This document shows, piece by piece, positions 1 through 9,794 of a DNA stretch of 44,170 nucleotides. The number at the start of each line of letters is the position of its first letter. Position 1 is the stretch's first letter. The position numbers and the translations under genes were made by a program. The stretch spans positions 1 through 44,170 of the forward strand of contig JAQGHS010000283.1 in the NCBI GenBank assembly GCA_028291605.1. Reading direction: 5' to 3'. This DNA comes from Planctomycetaceae bacterium (GTDB taxonomy: Bacteria; Planctomycetota; Planctomycetia; Planctomycetales; Planctomycetaceae). The notes beneath the pieces are model-generated. The model saw nothing but the letters and a program-made list of their open reading frames with translations. It ran no database searches and was not told the origin of the DNA.

Positions 1-830
1 ACTGCAGGGTGATTGATTGGTCGGCTGGAATTTATGCTCAACAGATCGCTCAGCACTTCCACAACTGCGGGAGCCACATCCGGACGAGCTCGTGACAGGT
101 CGTCAGCGACGCTGGATTGCGGGCCCCGTAACATGTCGGCGGCCGAGTCGCCTTCGAATGGCAGACGGCCGGTCAATACACGAAACAGGATCAAACCGAG
201 TTGATATAGATCCTTGCCGGCTCCTTGAAGCTGCGGTGCGGAGATCACGGTATCGAAGTCCCCCAGCGGACCTGATGCCGGACTGCGTTGCTGCGATTCC
301 AATCCCGCGGATCGGGCGACTCGCCGTGCCGCTCCCAATTCGGTGAGCTTAATGAGGCCCGTGCGGGTATTCACCAGGATATGCGCGGCCTGGACGTCCC
401 CGTGTATCAGGCCGGCGTGCAGCAAGTCGTCCAATCCCTGGGCACATTGTCGCGCGATCCACAGTGCCTGACGAAGAGGAAAGCGACCGAATTCCTGCAG
501 CAGTTGATCCAGCGTGTCTCCCTCAAACCATTCACGGACGATGTAGCGTGGACTTTCCTGGAGATGGGATTCCACCAATCGCTCAAGCAATTGACTAGAC
601 ACGAGTTGCGCCACGGCAGCGTCGTTTTCCAAGGTGGCCCGAGCTGTTGGATTCGCTTCCCATTCCGCACGCAGTTGCTTCCAGGCAAACAGTTCGTAGG
701 TCGAGCGATGCCGTACCTGCCAGATATCGCAATAGGTCCCGGAACTCCACAATTCCAACAGCTCATATCCCGAATCCCAGACGCGCTGGTGATCAACGCT
801 CGAACCCAAGCCGGAAGTCATTGTAGACAT
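1..830 (-). CDS. Serine/threonine protein kinase-like protein (partial, continues beyond window start); degenerate catalytic motifs
   Basis: Reverse-strand reading from ATG at 830 is open to base 1 (MSTMTSGLGSSVDHQRVWDSGYELLELWSSGTYCDIWQVRHRSTYELFAWKQLRAEWE...LIHGDVQAAHILVNTRTGLIKLTELGAARR...GPLGDFDTVISAPQLQGAGKDLYQLGLILFRVLTGRLPFEGDSAADM). Kinase fold landmarks are present. Absent from the ORF track because it has no stop within the window. Confidence 0.75.
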   Translation of the reverse strand, partial: MSTMTSGLGSSVDHQRVWDSGYELLELWSSGTYCDIWQVRHRSTYELFAWKQLRAEWEANPTARATLENDAAVAQLVSSQLLERLVESHLQESPRYIVREWFEGDTLDQLLQEFGRFPLRQALWIARQCAQGLDDLLHAGLIHGDVQAAHILVNTRTGLIKLTELGAARRVARSAGLESQQRSPASGPLGDFDTVISAPQLQGAGKDLYQLGLILFRVLTGRLPFEGDSAADMLRGPQSSVADDLSRARPDVAPAVVEVLSDLLSINSSRPINHPA

Positions 831-976
831 GATTAGACCTCTGGGAGAGATAGGTAAACCAAGTGGGATTGATTTGGGAGTGACGAGAGCCACGGAGGAG
901 CGAATATCCAAATCTATCGGCAAATTGCGAGGACTGGCATGACCTTGCCAATATCGTGGACTCTGAAGGCGCCTTT

Positions 977-1043
977 CTTCGTGTCCTTCGTGATCTTCTG
1001 TTCAAAAACGGATTGGAACAGAAGGTCACAAAGGACACGAAGG
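977..1043. repeat. Inverted repeat, family A (word type)
   Basis: cttcgtgtccttcgtgatcttctgttc / gaacagaaggtcacaaaggacacgaag, about 25 of 27 complementary. Confidence 0.9.
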
Positions 1044-1265
1044 TTGGCTAATCGAGTGCAGGAGTTTATGTGGGGGCTTCTAAAACGTCAGATGCCTGTC
1101 CCGATTACTTGTCTCCGGTCTTTCGACTCCCGCCTGACTTAGCGGCTCGGCGTGAGCCTCGCCCTCCCATCGACCTGTTCTGGCCAGCGTGGCTACGGCT
1201 GCTTTCCCATTGGCCGGTCGTGAATGTAGAATCAGTGCAGCGGAGAACTACAGTCTTGAAGGATC

Positions 1266-2315
1266 GTGTTAATGGATTCGTCACAGGTACCTCAAACCCC
1301 CTCACCTTCTGTCACCGGTGGAACTCCCCCGCCACCGCCCCCACGGAGACATCTCGGGCGGCGGCTGTTGCGTTGGGCAGTGGGCCTCGCGCTGCTGATT
1401 TCGCTGCTGGCGAACTTCAGTCAGTGGGTGGTGACTTCGACGTTGTTCACCAGTCATCCTGGACCGGTCGAGGAATTCCATGCCGGTAGCCATACTGCCA
1501 CAGACAAACTGGTGATCATTGAGGTCACCGGCACGATCATGCCCCCGTTCTCGCAACGCACTCTGCGGGCAATCAAGCATGCTCTCGAGGACAAACACGT
1601 CAAAGGAGTACTGCTGCAGATCGACAGCCCTGGCGGATTTGTGGCGGACAGCCATCAGATCTACCATCGGTTGAAAGAACTCGCGGAGAAGAAACCGATC
1701 GTTGTGTCGATGAAAAGCATGGCCGCGTCGGGTGGCTACTATGTGGCGATGGGAGCGGGTGAAAAGGCGAAAATCTTCGCTGAGCCCACGACGTGGACGG
1801 GCTCGATTGGCGTGATCATCCCGCGCTACGAGTTTCTCGGTCTGAAGGAAAAGTTGGGGATCGACTCGAAGCCATTGAAGACGGGCGAGTTCAAAGATGC
1901 CCTGAGTCCTTTCCATCCGTTATCCGAGAATGAAAAAGCGGTCTGGGATAACATCCTGCAGCAGGCCTTCGACCGGTTTATCAACGTCATCGATCAGAAC
2001 CGTGAAAAACTGACGCGAGAGAACGTCAAGAAGCTGGCCACCGGGCAGATCTACACGGCGGATGACGCCCTGAAGTTTGGATTGGTCGATGCGATTGGCT
2101 ACGAAGAGGATGCCTTGAACGAACTGAAATCGATCGTGAAAGTCACCGATCCGAAGATCATCAAATACGAATTCCAAGCGGGGTTCGTCGATTTGCTGCT
2201 GGGTTCGCAAGCCCGTCAGGATCCGGCAGTGCAGTGGCGAGACTGGCTCGAGGCCACGGTACCCCGTGCGATGTTCTATTGCTCGTGGGCTCCGGCGATT
2301 CCCCACAGTCGGTAA
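1266..2315 (+). CDS. sppA: Signal peptide peptidase SppA (S49 family), membrane-anchored; start may be ATG at 1272
   Basis: N-terminal TM (WAVGLALLISLLANFS); VKGVLLQIDSPGG, SMAASGGYYVAMGA (Ser nucleophile region), ATTWTGSIGVI, GQIYTADDALKFGLVDAIG. Confidence 0.9.
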   Translation: MLMDSSQVPQTPSPSVTGGTPPPPPPRRHLGRRLLRWAVGLALLISLLANFSQWVVTSTLFTSHPGPVEEFHAGSHTATDKLVIIEVTGTIMPPFSQRTLRAIKHALEDKHVKGVLLQIDSPGGFVADSHQIYHRLKELAEKKPIVVSMKSMAASGGYYVAMGAGEKAKIFAEPTTWTGSIGVIIPRYEFLGLKEKLGIDSKPLKTGEFKDALSPFHPLSENEKAVWDNILQQAFDRFINVIDQNREKLTRENVKKLATGQIYTADDALKFGLVDAIGYEEDALNELKSIVKVTDPKIIKYEFQAGFVDLLLGSQARQDPAVQWRDWLEATVPRAMFYCSWAPAIPHSR

Positions 2316-2376
2316 TTGACACCGCATCAATTTCGTTGGCTGTGACCTGCGATTACGCAGAAAATGCAGATTTTTT

Positions 2377-2529
2377 GCCACAGATTAACACAGATTAAAC
2401 ACGGATTGGTTCATCCTTTCCGAGGCACTTCAGGCAGGATCAACTCGATGGTTACGCATCAGATTCAGAATTTTAGATAGCGTGATTTTCGTGGTCTTAA
2501 TCCGTGTTCAATCTGTGTCAATCCGTGGC
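2377..2529. repeat. Inverted repeat, family C (word type)
   Basis: gccacagattaacacagattaaacacggatt / aatccgtgttcaatctgtgtcaatccgtggc, 28 of 31 complementary. Confidence 0.9.
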
Positions 2530-2566
2530 TAAAAACTCTTCGAATTCAAGAACTTGAGTATCACAC

Positions 2567-2953
2567 ATGACTATCGCCTCACGCGTCGGGCTGCTGATCT
2601 GCCAGGACTTGTTGTTCATCAGCAAAGTGACCGGCATCGCCGGTAGTCTGGGCTATCAGATCGAGACTGCCAACTTGAAGCAGGGGTTTATCAAGGCTGC
2701 GGTCGGCGGTTATGCCTGCATTATTTTCGACTTGAGCCTGCAGCCATTTGCGGTGGCCGATCTGACCCGCACTCTCCGAGATACTCCACCCACGCCGGTC
2801 ATTGCGTTTGGGGCTCACGTGGACACAAAACGGTTGGCGGAAGCACGTGCAGCAGGATGCCGCGAAGTCCTGCCACGCAGCCAGTTCAACATGCAAATGC
2901 CAGAGATTCTGACGCGCTATCTAGGCCCGCCAGAAGAAGCGCCTCAAACATGA
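2567..2953 (+). CDS. Stand-alone, degenerate CheY-like receiver-domain protein
   Basis: Receiver-like pattern: LICQDLLF, ACIIFDLSLQPF (phospho-Asp position), PVIAFGAHVDTKRLAEARAAGCREVLPRSQF (usual Lys is Arg). Confidence 0.55.
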   Translation: MTIASRVGLLICQDLLFISKVTGIAGSLGYQIETANLKQGFIKAAVGGYACIIFDLSLQPFAVADLTRTLRDTPPTPVIAFGAHVDTKRLAEARAAGCREVLPRSQFNMQMPEILTRYLGPPEEAPQT

Positions 2954-3049
2954 AATCCCAGTGGTCCGATCCGTCTCATAAATGCAACGGGACAAGTGGA
3001 ACAGACTAAGAGTCCCTAACAACACTTCTTGTCACACGATCTCTCCGTC

Positions 3050-3128
3050 CTTATTCGTGTCATTTGTGTGATTCGTGGGTTTTCTCAGGAATTTCTTAAC
3101 CACGAATCTTACGAAATACACGAATAAG
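3050..3128. repeat. Inverted repeat, family B (word type), copy 1
   Basis: cttattcgtgtcatttgtgtgattcgtgg / ccacgaatcttacgaaatacacgaataag. Confidence 0.88.
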
Positions 3129-3200
3129 TCATGGCGACTGCAAACTGTGATTGAGATTAGAATTGATCGACTGTGGTTTTGTCAGCGATTCTAAGAAATG

Positions 3201-4838
3201 CTATTCCGCTTTCGCAGTCAATTCGGGAACGTCGATCGTCAAGGTTCGCAACTGGCCGTAGCGTTCAATCAAAATCGGTAGCGGCGAAGGGGATTCCAGC
3301 AGCAGCTTGCGGCATTCTTCGCCCGATTTGAAGTTTTCGCCGTTCACCTGCAGAATCCGGTCGTTGAATTTCAACCCAGCGACTTCGGCGGGCGAGCCGA
3401 CTTCCAACAGATTGATGGCCACGACGCCAGGTTCCGCCGGGTCTTCTCGCCAATTGATGCCAATGCGAACGGGCTTGCCGACGAGCGGCAGTTGCACGCG
3501 TATTGGCTTTTCCTGGCCCGGTCGTATCGCATGAATTCGAACCGGACTGGGAGCCCGCAAGATCAGGCCCGCGAGATTCGTTTGCGGTGCGATCTCCGTG
3601 TCGCCGAACTTGATGATCCGATCTCCAGACTGCAAACCGACGACAGCAGGAGCCGTCTGGGGATAGACTCGAGCGATGACCCTTCCCGGTCCGGCATCGG
3701 CCGGTGCCAGCGTCAATGCGAGCCGTGGCTCGGCGGCGGGCAACGGTGCCTCTCGCTGTTGTTGAACGGCCGGAGTTTCCTGGAATGCGGCATCACGGAA
3801 ACGAGGCAGTTCCAGGGCATTTGCCAGCGCTCGCGAATTGCCGTACATCCAGCGGGCGATGTTTTGAATCCCGGCATAATTAACCTTGTCGACATCATCA
3901 CTCGGCTTGTGATAGTCATCATGAAAGCCCGTGAAGGGCATGATGAATGGGATCTTTCGCTCATAGAACGGCCAATGATCGCTGTTGTCTTCGACGGTCC
4001 ATGAGAAGTTCAATTTGATATTGGTTTGTCGATTTTGTTCGCTCATGAGTCGACGCAGACCGGGCAACGTGCGAATGCCGGTGACTTCCATCCCGGAATC
4101 CTTGAGGCGTCCGACCATATCCATGTTGACTATGCAGCGCAGGGCCGAGAGCTGGCACGTGGGATGAGCCAGCCAGTGCTTGGAACCCAGCAGACCGTGT
4201 TCTTCGCTGTCCCAGAGGGCAAAGATGATCGAACGCCTGGGATGCTCGCCGCTGACCTGCCAGGCCTGAGCGATCTCCAGTACGGTCGACACGCCGCTGG
4301 CGTTGTCATCGGCACCATTGTGGATGAACCCGACGGGACCATTGCTAGTTTCAGCGGTCCCGTAACCGACATGGTCGTAATGGGCTCCGATCAGAATGAA
4401 TTCATTCTTCAGCTTGGGATCACTACCCGGCAGCAAGCCGAGGATGTTGCGGCACTCGTTGCCAAACTCTTGAAAATAGGTGGTCGCCGAAACGCTGCTC
4501 GTCAAGTTGGACTTGCGCAATTGCTGAGCAATATAGATCCCGGCGGCATGCCCCCCGCGAGACCCGGCATTGCGACCTTCGAACGTGTCGCTGGCCAGGG
4601 TGTGGATGTGCTGTTGGACATCTTTGGCCAGGATCGAGTCCACACCGAGCTGAAACGCGTCATCTTCTTCGGCACCTGCTGGGTGTCCTCCAGCAAGTAT
4701 GACCGCGACGAAACAAACGATTGCGGCGATGTCTGGTCGCACCCATTTCGACAGTTCGCCGAACGGTCTGGCCCACTTCCGGGACTTTTCATGGCTTCGC
4801 ATGCCCGCACTCCTGAGAAACGGCAGATTCAGGCCCAC
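3201..4838 (-). CDS. M28 family Zn aminopeptidase with C-terminal PDZ domains, exported
   Basis: 545 aa; GAHYDHVGYG, NGADDNASGVSTVLEIAQ, ALWDSEEHGLLGS, NMDMVGRL, NSDHWPFYERKIPFIMPFTGFHDDYHKPSDD; PDZ-like GLQSGDRIIKFGDTEI and VGSPAEVAGLKFNDRILQVNGE. Confidence 0.9.
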   Translation of the reverse strand: MGLNLPFLRSAGMRSHEKSRKWARPFGELSKWVRPDIAAIVCFVAVILAGGHPAGAEEDDAFQLGVDSILAKDVQQHIHTLASDTFEGRNAGSRGGHAAGIYIAQQLRKSNLTSSVSATTYFQEFGNECRNILGLLPGSDPKLKNEFILIGAHYDHVGYGTAETSNGPVGFIHNGADDNASGVSTVLEIAQAWQVSGEHPRRSIIFALWDSEEHGLLGSKHWLAHPTCQLSALRCIVNMDMVGRLKDSGMEVTGIRTLPGLRRLMSEQNRQTNIKLNFSWTVEDNSDHWPFYERKIPFIMPFTGFHDDYHKPSDDVDKVNYAGIQNIARWMYGNSRALANALELPRFRDAAFQETPAVQQQREAPLPAAEPRLALTLAPADAGPGRVIARVYPQTAPAVVGLQSGDRIIKFGDTEIAPQTNLAGLILRAPSPVRIHAIRPGQEKPIRVQLPLVGKPVRIGINWREDPAEPGVVAINLLEVGSPAEVAGLKFNDRILQVNGENFKSGEECRKLLLESPSPLPILIERYGQLRTLTIDVPELTAKAE

Positions 4839-4959
4839 CTTGGCCGGTGGGAAATCGTACCCGAAATCTCGCGACAGCGCGTATGCGAGTTTTTGGACTT
4901 TTTGTATGAATTTAATTGAGTACAGCGGAAAATCGTTCGACGCACTCTAGACTTGTATT

Positions 4960-5026
4960 CCTTCGTGACCTTTTGTGTCCTTCTGTTCCGATCATTTTGA
5001 ACAGAAGAACACAAAGGTCACGAAGG
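4960..5026. repeat. Inverted repeat, family A, copy 2
   Basis: ccttcgtgaccttttgtgtccttctgtt / aacagaagaacacaaaggtcacgaagg, one mismatch and one indel. Confidence 0.92.
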
Positions 5027-5141
5027 GGAAGCGAAGTTCAGTGTAGTGGCAACTCCTAACCATCAAACGAAGGAAGAGTTAAGACTTGTCGGAAATCCGC
5101 GTCATCTGCGAAATCTGTGGATCAAAGATCGTTACGCAGTA

Positions 5142-6107
5142 TTACTGGCGGTGATCCGCACGAAGTTCCAGTTTCCGCTGGATCCGGGCTTCTCGTACAG
5201 GGTGGCCTCGAAAACCTTTCACCTTGACCTTGGCGTGAAAGACGCCAGGTGGCTCGCCGGTCGTACAGAAGATCTCGTCATTGTCGACGCCGCCGAAGGT
5301 AATATTGCTGACGACTTTCGAGGGAATATTCAGATAGGCCAAGACCTTCCCGGCAGAGGAAACCACAGTAATCCGGCCTTTTCCTGTTTCCTTCCGATGA
5401 AAATCGGCGACCCACAGATTCCCGTCGGCATCAAACGCACAGCCATCGCCCCCCGCGCCGCCCAGTTCGTAAAACGTGGTTGGCGTGCCAAGCGGCTGGG
5501 TTTCCTCGAGAATCGTATACTTAAGGACCTTCTGGGTCTGTGATTCCACGACGTAGAGATTCTGACCGCTCGGGTCGACATCCAGACCGTTGGGGAATGC
5601 CAGGCCACCGGCGATCTTGTCGACCTGCCCGGCAGCCGTCACCCGAAAAATGCTGCCGATGGGCTTGTCGGCCGATGAGCCTGCCGGATCGGTCCAGTAA
5701 ATGCTGCCTTTGGCATCCGCTGTCAGATCATTCAGGCTATTTAAGGGCTGGTCGCCAGACTTCTCGGCAACGACCCCTATCGTTCCATCCGCTGCGAGAT
5801 TCAAAATGGCGTGGTATTTGTTGTCACAGATCAGGATGTCGCCATTTTCGCGCAGAAAAGTTCCGGCGGGGTTCAGATCGAGAAATTTGGTCACTTTCCG
5901 ATCTTTGTCCACGCGCAGGAGCGCACCACTACAGAAGAAGACTTCGCCGTTGCGCCAGGTGGGGCCTTCAGAATATCCAGGGGCTTCGGCATAGTGCGTG
6001 ACCTCCAGCGTTGCCAAGCGTTGTGCCAGCTCACCGGTCGGTTCCTGAGCAAACACGTGAGAGGCACTGAGAACAAGCCCCCAAACTACCCAGTTTTTCA
6101 AAAACAT
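5142..6107 (-). CDS. SMP-30/gluconolactonase/LRE family protein, secreted
   Basis: 321 aa with signal peptide; YSEGPTWRNGEVFFCS, NSLNDLTADAKGSIYWTDPAG, FPNGLDVDPSGQNLYVVES, DGCAFDADGNLWVADF. Confidence 0.85.
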   Translation of the reverse strand: MFLKNWVVWGLVLSASHVFAQEPTGELAQRLATLEVTHYAEAPGYSEGPTWRNGEVFFCSGALLRVDKDRKVTKFLDLNPAGTFLRENGDILICDNKYHAILNLAADGTIGVVAEKSGDQPLNSLNDLTADAKGSIYWTDPAGSSADKPIGSIFRVTAAGQVDKIAGGLAFPNGLDVDPSGQNLYVVESQTQKVLKYTILEETQPLGTPTTFYELGGAGGDGCAFDADGNLWVADFHRKETGKGRITVVSSAGKVLAYLNIPSKVVSNITFGGVDNDEIFCTTGEPPGVFHAKVKVKGFRGHPVREARIQRKLELRADHRQ

Positions 6108-6530
6108 ATCAACACGCCTTCAACCGACAACAATTACGCACCTGAACGAAATCTTCATACTCCGGTAGAATAAACGGGTAGTGATATGAAAACAACCTCG
6201 CAATCATTCGGACGTGGAAATACCCATGTCGGGGGACGGGATCCAAAGTGGCACTCACCTTTGATGACCAGTTCGGAAATCGGGTCTCGACCCAATCAGC
6301 CGGCACGCGATCGCGTTCGGTTCGGCGGGAAATTCGAGTCGATTGTCGCCCGAACCGTGGGCTAGCGTCCAACGGCTGATTTATCGATCGAAAAAGCGAG
6401 CGCCATTTGCCTGAAGCCCCGTTCTACGAATCAACTTAGAGGTTGTCGCTTGCGGCGAAATCCACTGCCGGGGACAATCTGACGAATCGTGCCAATCGGC
6501 CTATTTCCAGTTTTTCAACAAGGAACAAAC

Positions 6531-7121
6531 ATGTTGAAGCAACTTTCTCTCAGTGGTTTGGTCCTCATCTGTGGCTTGCTTCTGACGGTGCCTGGGCAGC
6601 AGATCGTGGCCGCCGATCAAGCGGTTAAAGAAGAAAAACCTGCCGCAGAAGCGGAACCCAAGCCCGCCGCGAAACTCGATCAAGCCGAGTTGGAAAAAGA
6701 GTTCGAGAAGACGATGTCGGGATCGGTACTCGTTGGCCGATTCACTGTGGTGGGCAAGGAAAACGAGGAGCCGAAAGAAGAACGCTACACCATTACCAAG
6801 GTGAAGAAACAGGACGATGGTGAGTGGATCTTCCTGGTGCGCATTCAATATGGCAAGAACGACAATCAAGTCCCTCTGAAACTAAAGGTCGAATGGGCGG
6901 GGGATACCCCAGTCATTACTCTGACCGATTTGACGATCCCCGGAATGGGGACGTTTACCTCACGCGTCTTGATTTATCGCGGCTGGTACGCCGGAACGTG
7001 GCAGCACGGCAAGGTCGGCGGGCACCTGTTTGGTCGCATTGAAAAGCTGACTGAAGAGAAGAAGACAGAGAAGAAGCCCGCGGAAGAAAAGAAGTCGGCA
7101 GAGAAAACGAATAAGGAATAG
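6531..7121 (+). CDS. Secreted hypothetical protein with charged Lys/Glu-rich C-terminal tail
   Basis: Start MLKQLSLSGLVLICGLLLTVPGQQIVAA (signal peptide); the upstream in-frame start at 6489 looks spurious; tail EEKKTEKKPAEEKKSAEKTNKE. Confidence 0.7.
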   Translation: MLKQLSLSGLVLICGLLLTVPGQQIVAADQAVKEEKPAAEAEPKPAAKLDQAELEKEFEKTMSGSVLVGRFTVVGKENEEPKEERYTITKVKKQDDGEWIFLVRIQYGKNDNQVPLKLKVEWAGDTPVITLTDLTIPGMGTFTSRVLIYRGWYAGTWQHGKVGGHLFGRIEKLTEEKKTEKKPAEEKKSAEKTNKE

Positions 7122-7137
7122 TCCGAGAGCATTCGTG

Positions 7138-7171
7138 CTCCCCTCTCCCCGGAGTACCAGGGCGAGGGAGC
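7138..7171. terminator. GC-rich hairpin after 6531-7121, terminator-like or repeat-like
   Basis: gctcccctctcccc ... gggcgagggagc forms a stem with one bulge and one mismatch; no clear U-tract. Confidence 0.4.
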
Positions 7172-7220
7172 GAAGAAATATGTTTAGTCCGCTCAAACAC
7201 TGACAATTGAAATCGACCTC

Positions 7221-8111
7221 ATGACTGAACTCAACCGTCGAACCTTTCTCGGCAGCACGCTGATCGCAGGCACCGCTGCAGCCGCATTGCAAGCCGCAGA
7301 GCCCTCCGCTGATGTCAGCCAGATCGGCAAAACGCCGCACACCAAATTCGCCGTGAACGTCGAAATGTGGTGGACCAAGCTGCCGTTTCTCGAGCGGATC
7401 AAAATGGCGGCCAAGTATGGGTTTCCCGCAGTGGAAATCTGGCCGTGGCAGGGCCGCGACATTGATGCGATTGCCGGGTTGAGCAAGGACCTCGGCATCG
7501 CGATTGCGCAATTCACCGGCTGGGGTTTTACACCCGGATTGAACGATCCCAAGAACCACCCCGACTTCGTCAAGGCGGTCACCGCGGGTTGTGCTGTCGC
7601 CAAGCGTTTGAATTGCAAATTGATGACCGTCGTCGGTGGTAACGATCAACCGGGAATGACACAGGTCCAGATGCACGACAACATCATCCAGGGACTGAAG
7701 CTGGCCGCGCCCATTGCGGAAGCGAACGATGTCACGTTAATTCTCGAACCGATGAATATTCGCGTCGATCACAAGGGTCATTGCCTGTACGGCAGCGCCC
7801 CGTCGATTCGCATTTGTCAGGCGGTCGGTTCATCGCATGTGAAGATCAACTGGGACCTGTACCACATGCATATCACTGAAGGGGATTTGTGTGGTCACCT
7901 GAAAGAGGGGATCGAAACCAAGACGATCGGTTATTTGCAATTGGCCGATCATCCGGGACGAAATGAACCAGGGACCGGTGAGATCTACTACAACCGCGTC
8001 TTGAAAGAAGCATACGATCTGGGGTATCGCGGATTTGTCGGATTGGAATGCCGGCCCAAGGGGGCCGAGCATGACGCGGCAGTGGCCGTGGCGAAAGCCG
8101 ATATCTGGTAG
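7221..8111 (+). CDS. Sugar phosphate isomerase/epimerase (hydroxypyruvate-isomerase-like TIM barrel), Tat-exported
   Basis: LNRRTFLGSTLIAGTAAAA Tat signal; FLERIKMAAKYGFPAVEIWPW, LILEPMN, INWDLYHMHITEGDL, GYLQLADHPGRNEPGTGEIYY, GFVGLECRP. Confidence 0.88.
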   Translation: MTELNRRTFLGSTLIAGTAAAALQAAEPSADVSQIGKTPHTKFAVNVEMWWTKLPFLERIKMAAKYGFPAVEIWPWQGRDIDAIAGLSKDLGIAIAQFTGWGFTPGLNDPKNHPDFVKAVTAGCAVAKRLNCKLMTVVGGNDQPGMTQVQMHDNIIQGLKLAAPIAEANDVTLILEPMNIRVDHKGHCLYGSAPSIRICQAVGSSHVKINWDLYHMHITEGDLCGHLKEGIETKTIGYLQLADHPGRNEPGTGEIYYNRVLKEAYDLGYRGFVGLECRPKGAEHDAAVAVAKADIW

Positions 8112-8149
8112 ATTGGCTAACAAAACATCGCGTTGGACATGGGAGTATG

Positions 8150-8271
8150 AACCACGAATCACACAAATGACACGAATCTAATTCTTTCAAAGTGTACGCA
8201 AAGAAACAGCGATCCGACTTCCGTAATGATCCAATTCATCCAAATTCGTGTCATTCGAATTATTCGTGGTT
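8150..8271. repeat. Inverted repeat, family B, copy 2
   Basis: aaccacgaatcacacaaatgacacgaat / attcgtgtcattcgaattattcgtggtt. Confidence 0.88.
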
Positions 8272-8526
8272 AAAAGTGCCCTCACTTGCTCAATAAACAA
8301 TGAGCCACGATTTCCAGGTTTTGATAGGCGTTGGTAGAAGAATTCGTAAAAATTCTTAGGTTTGTTCGTATCCAGCGGAAGTCTTACGACGTTACGCTCC
8401 TTGAGGAATGAACGAAAACCAAGTCAGTCAGTTGGTCGAGAGTATAATGGCCGATGGGTTCCGCCAGGGTGGGCGGTGCTCGACAAAATTACCAATCCAT
8501 GCGTGGGCCATGGCGGAATTGAATAC

Positions 8527-9756
8527 ATGGCATCCGTAAACAATATGCTGAGCCGCCTGTGGCAACGCTTTGCGACCCCGCAAGTGAGCGAAGAAAAGCT
8601 CCAGGCGACGCTCCACGCTATCCGCGAGCGGCTGCCGACCCCTGTCTTCTGGTTGCTGGGCAAAGCTCAATCGGGAAAGACATCGATCATTCACGCGCTG
8701 ACCGGCAACACGCGAGGCGAAATCGGCAACGGCATCCGTCCCTGCACGAAGACGGCTCAGGAATACGCCTTCCCGAATGAAGAAGAATGTCTGTTGCGGT
8801 TTCTCGACACGCGGGGCCTGGGCGAAGTCAACTACGACCCCGCCGAGGATCTGAAGCTGTTTCAGAATCAAGCCCATTTGTTGATCATCGTGATGAAGGC
8901 GATGGATCATGCCCAGGAATCGGTGCTGAATGCCTTGCGAGCCATCTTGCGGGCACATCCGCAGTGGCCGGTCCTGGTCGTGCAAACGTGTCTGCACGAG
9001 GGCTATGGCGCCGTCGACCGACAACACGATCTCCCCTATCCGTACGATCAAACACCATTACCGCCGCACATTCCGAACGATCTGACGCGCTCCCTGCTCA
9101 AGCAGCGCGAGACCTTGAAGGAACAAGGGATCGACGCCACCTACGTTGCCGTGGATCTGACCCTCCCGGAAGATGGCTATGCCCCCTCGGACTATGGTTT
9201 GCACGCGTTGTGGGCAGCCATCGAACAACTCGTGCCGCTGGGGCTGCGAGGCATGATGAGCGAACTCGACGATGCCCGGAAGCATCTTCGCGATCTGCAT
9301 TATCGAACCGCCTTACCCCACGTCCTGTCGTACTCGGCCGCGGCGGGTGCTGCCGCCGGCATCCCCCTGGTGGTGGTCAATCTGCCCCTGGTCATGGGCA
9401 TTCAAGCCAAAATGTGCCATACCATCGCGTCGATCTACCATCAGGAATTGAATTCCCAGCGCCTCGGCGAAATCCTGAGTGCCCTGGGGCTCGGCTACCT
9501 GGGACGACTGGGGGGCCGGGGATTATTGAGTTCCATTCCGGGCATCGGCAGCGCCGTGAATGCGGCCTACGCCGGCGCGACGACGTACGCTTTGGGAATT
9601 ACGCTGTGCTACTACTTCGCCCGAGTCCAGCAGGGAGGCATCCCTGATCGTGCGGAATTCCAGCGGATTTATGCTGAGCAACTGAAGGAAGGTCAGTCCA
9701 AGTTAAAGGACTATTTTGCCAAGATGCGGCAACCGAAGGCCGAGCCAGAGGCGTGA
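8527..9756 (+). CDS. GTPase-like P-loop protein with C-terminal DUF697-like hydrophobic helical domain (ORF could start as early as 8362)
   Basis: GKAQSGKTSIIHAL (G1), LRFLDTRGLGEV (G3); G4 position reads VVQTCLHE, not N/TKxD; AAAGAAAGIPLVVVNLPLVMGIQAKMCHTIASIYHQEL...IPGIGSAVNAAYAGATTYALG. Confidence 0.75.
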   Translation: MASVNNMLSRLWQRFATPQVSEEKLQATLHAIRERLPTPVFWLLGKAQSGKTSIIHALTGNTRGEIGNGIRPCTKTAQEYAFPNEEECLLRFLDTRGLGEVNYDPAEDLKLFQNQAHLLIIVMKAMDHAQESVLNALRAILRAHPQWPVLVVQTCLHEGYGAVDRQHDLPYPYDQTPLPPHIPNDLTRSLLKQRETLKEQGIDATYVAVDLTLPEDGYAPSDYGLHALWAAIEQLVPLGLRGMMSELDDARKHLRDLHYRTALPHVLSYSAAAGAAAGIPLVVVNLPLVMGIQAKMCHTIASIYHQELNSQRLGEILSALGLGYLGRLGGRGLLSSIPGIGSAVNAAYAGATTYALGITLCYYFARVQQGGIPDRAEFQRIYAEQLKEGQSKLKDYFAKMRQPKAEPEA

Positions 9757-9794
9757 GCGAAGAGGTTACAACTGAGACCATCAGAAATTATTCA

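Noticed and set aside
407-796. Minus-strand 129-aa ORF in the track
   Set aside because: Wrong frame; the kinase-like reading frame on the same strand (830 to 1) explains the region better.
6109-6372. 87-aa minus-strand ORF upstream of the SMP-30 gene
   Set aside because: No domain, no RBS evidence; likely intergenic or promoter DNA.
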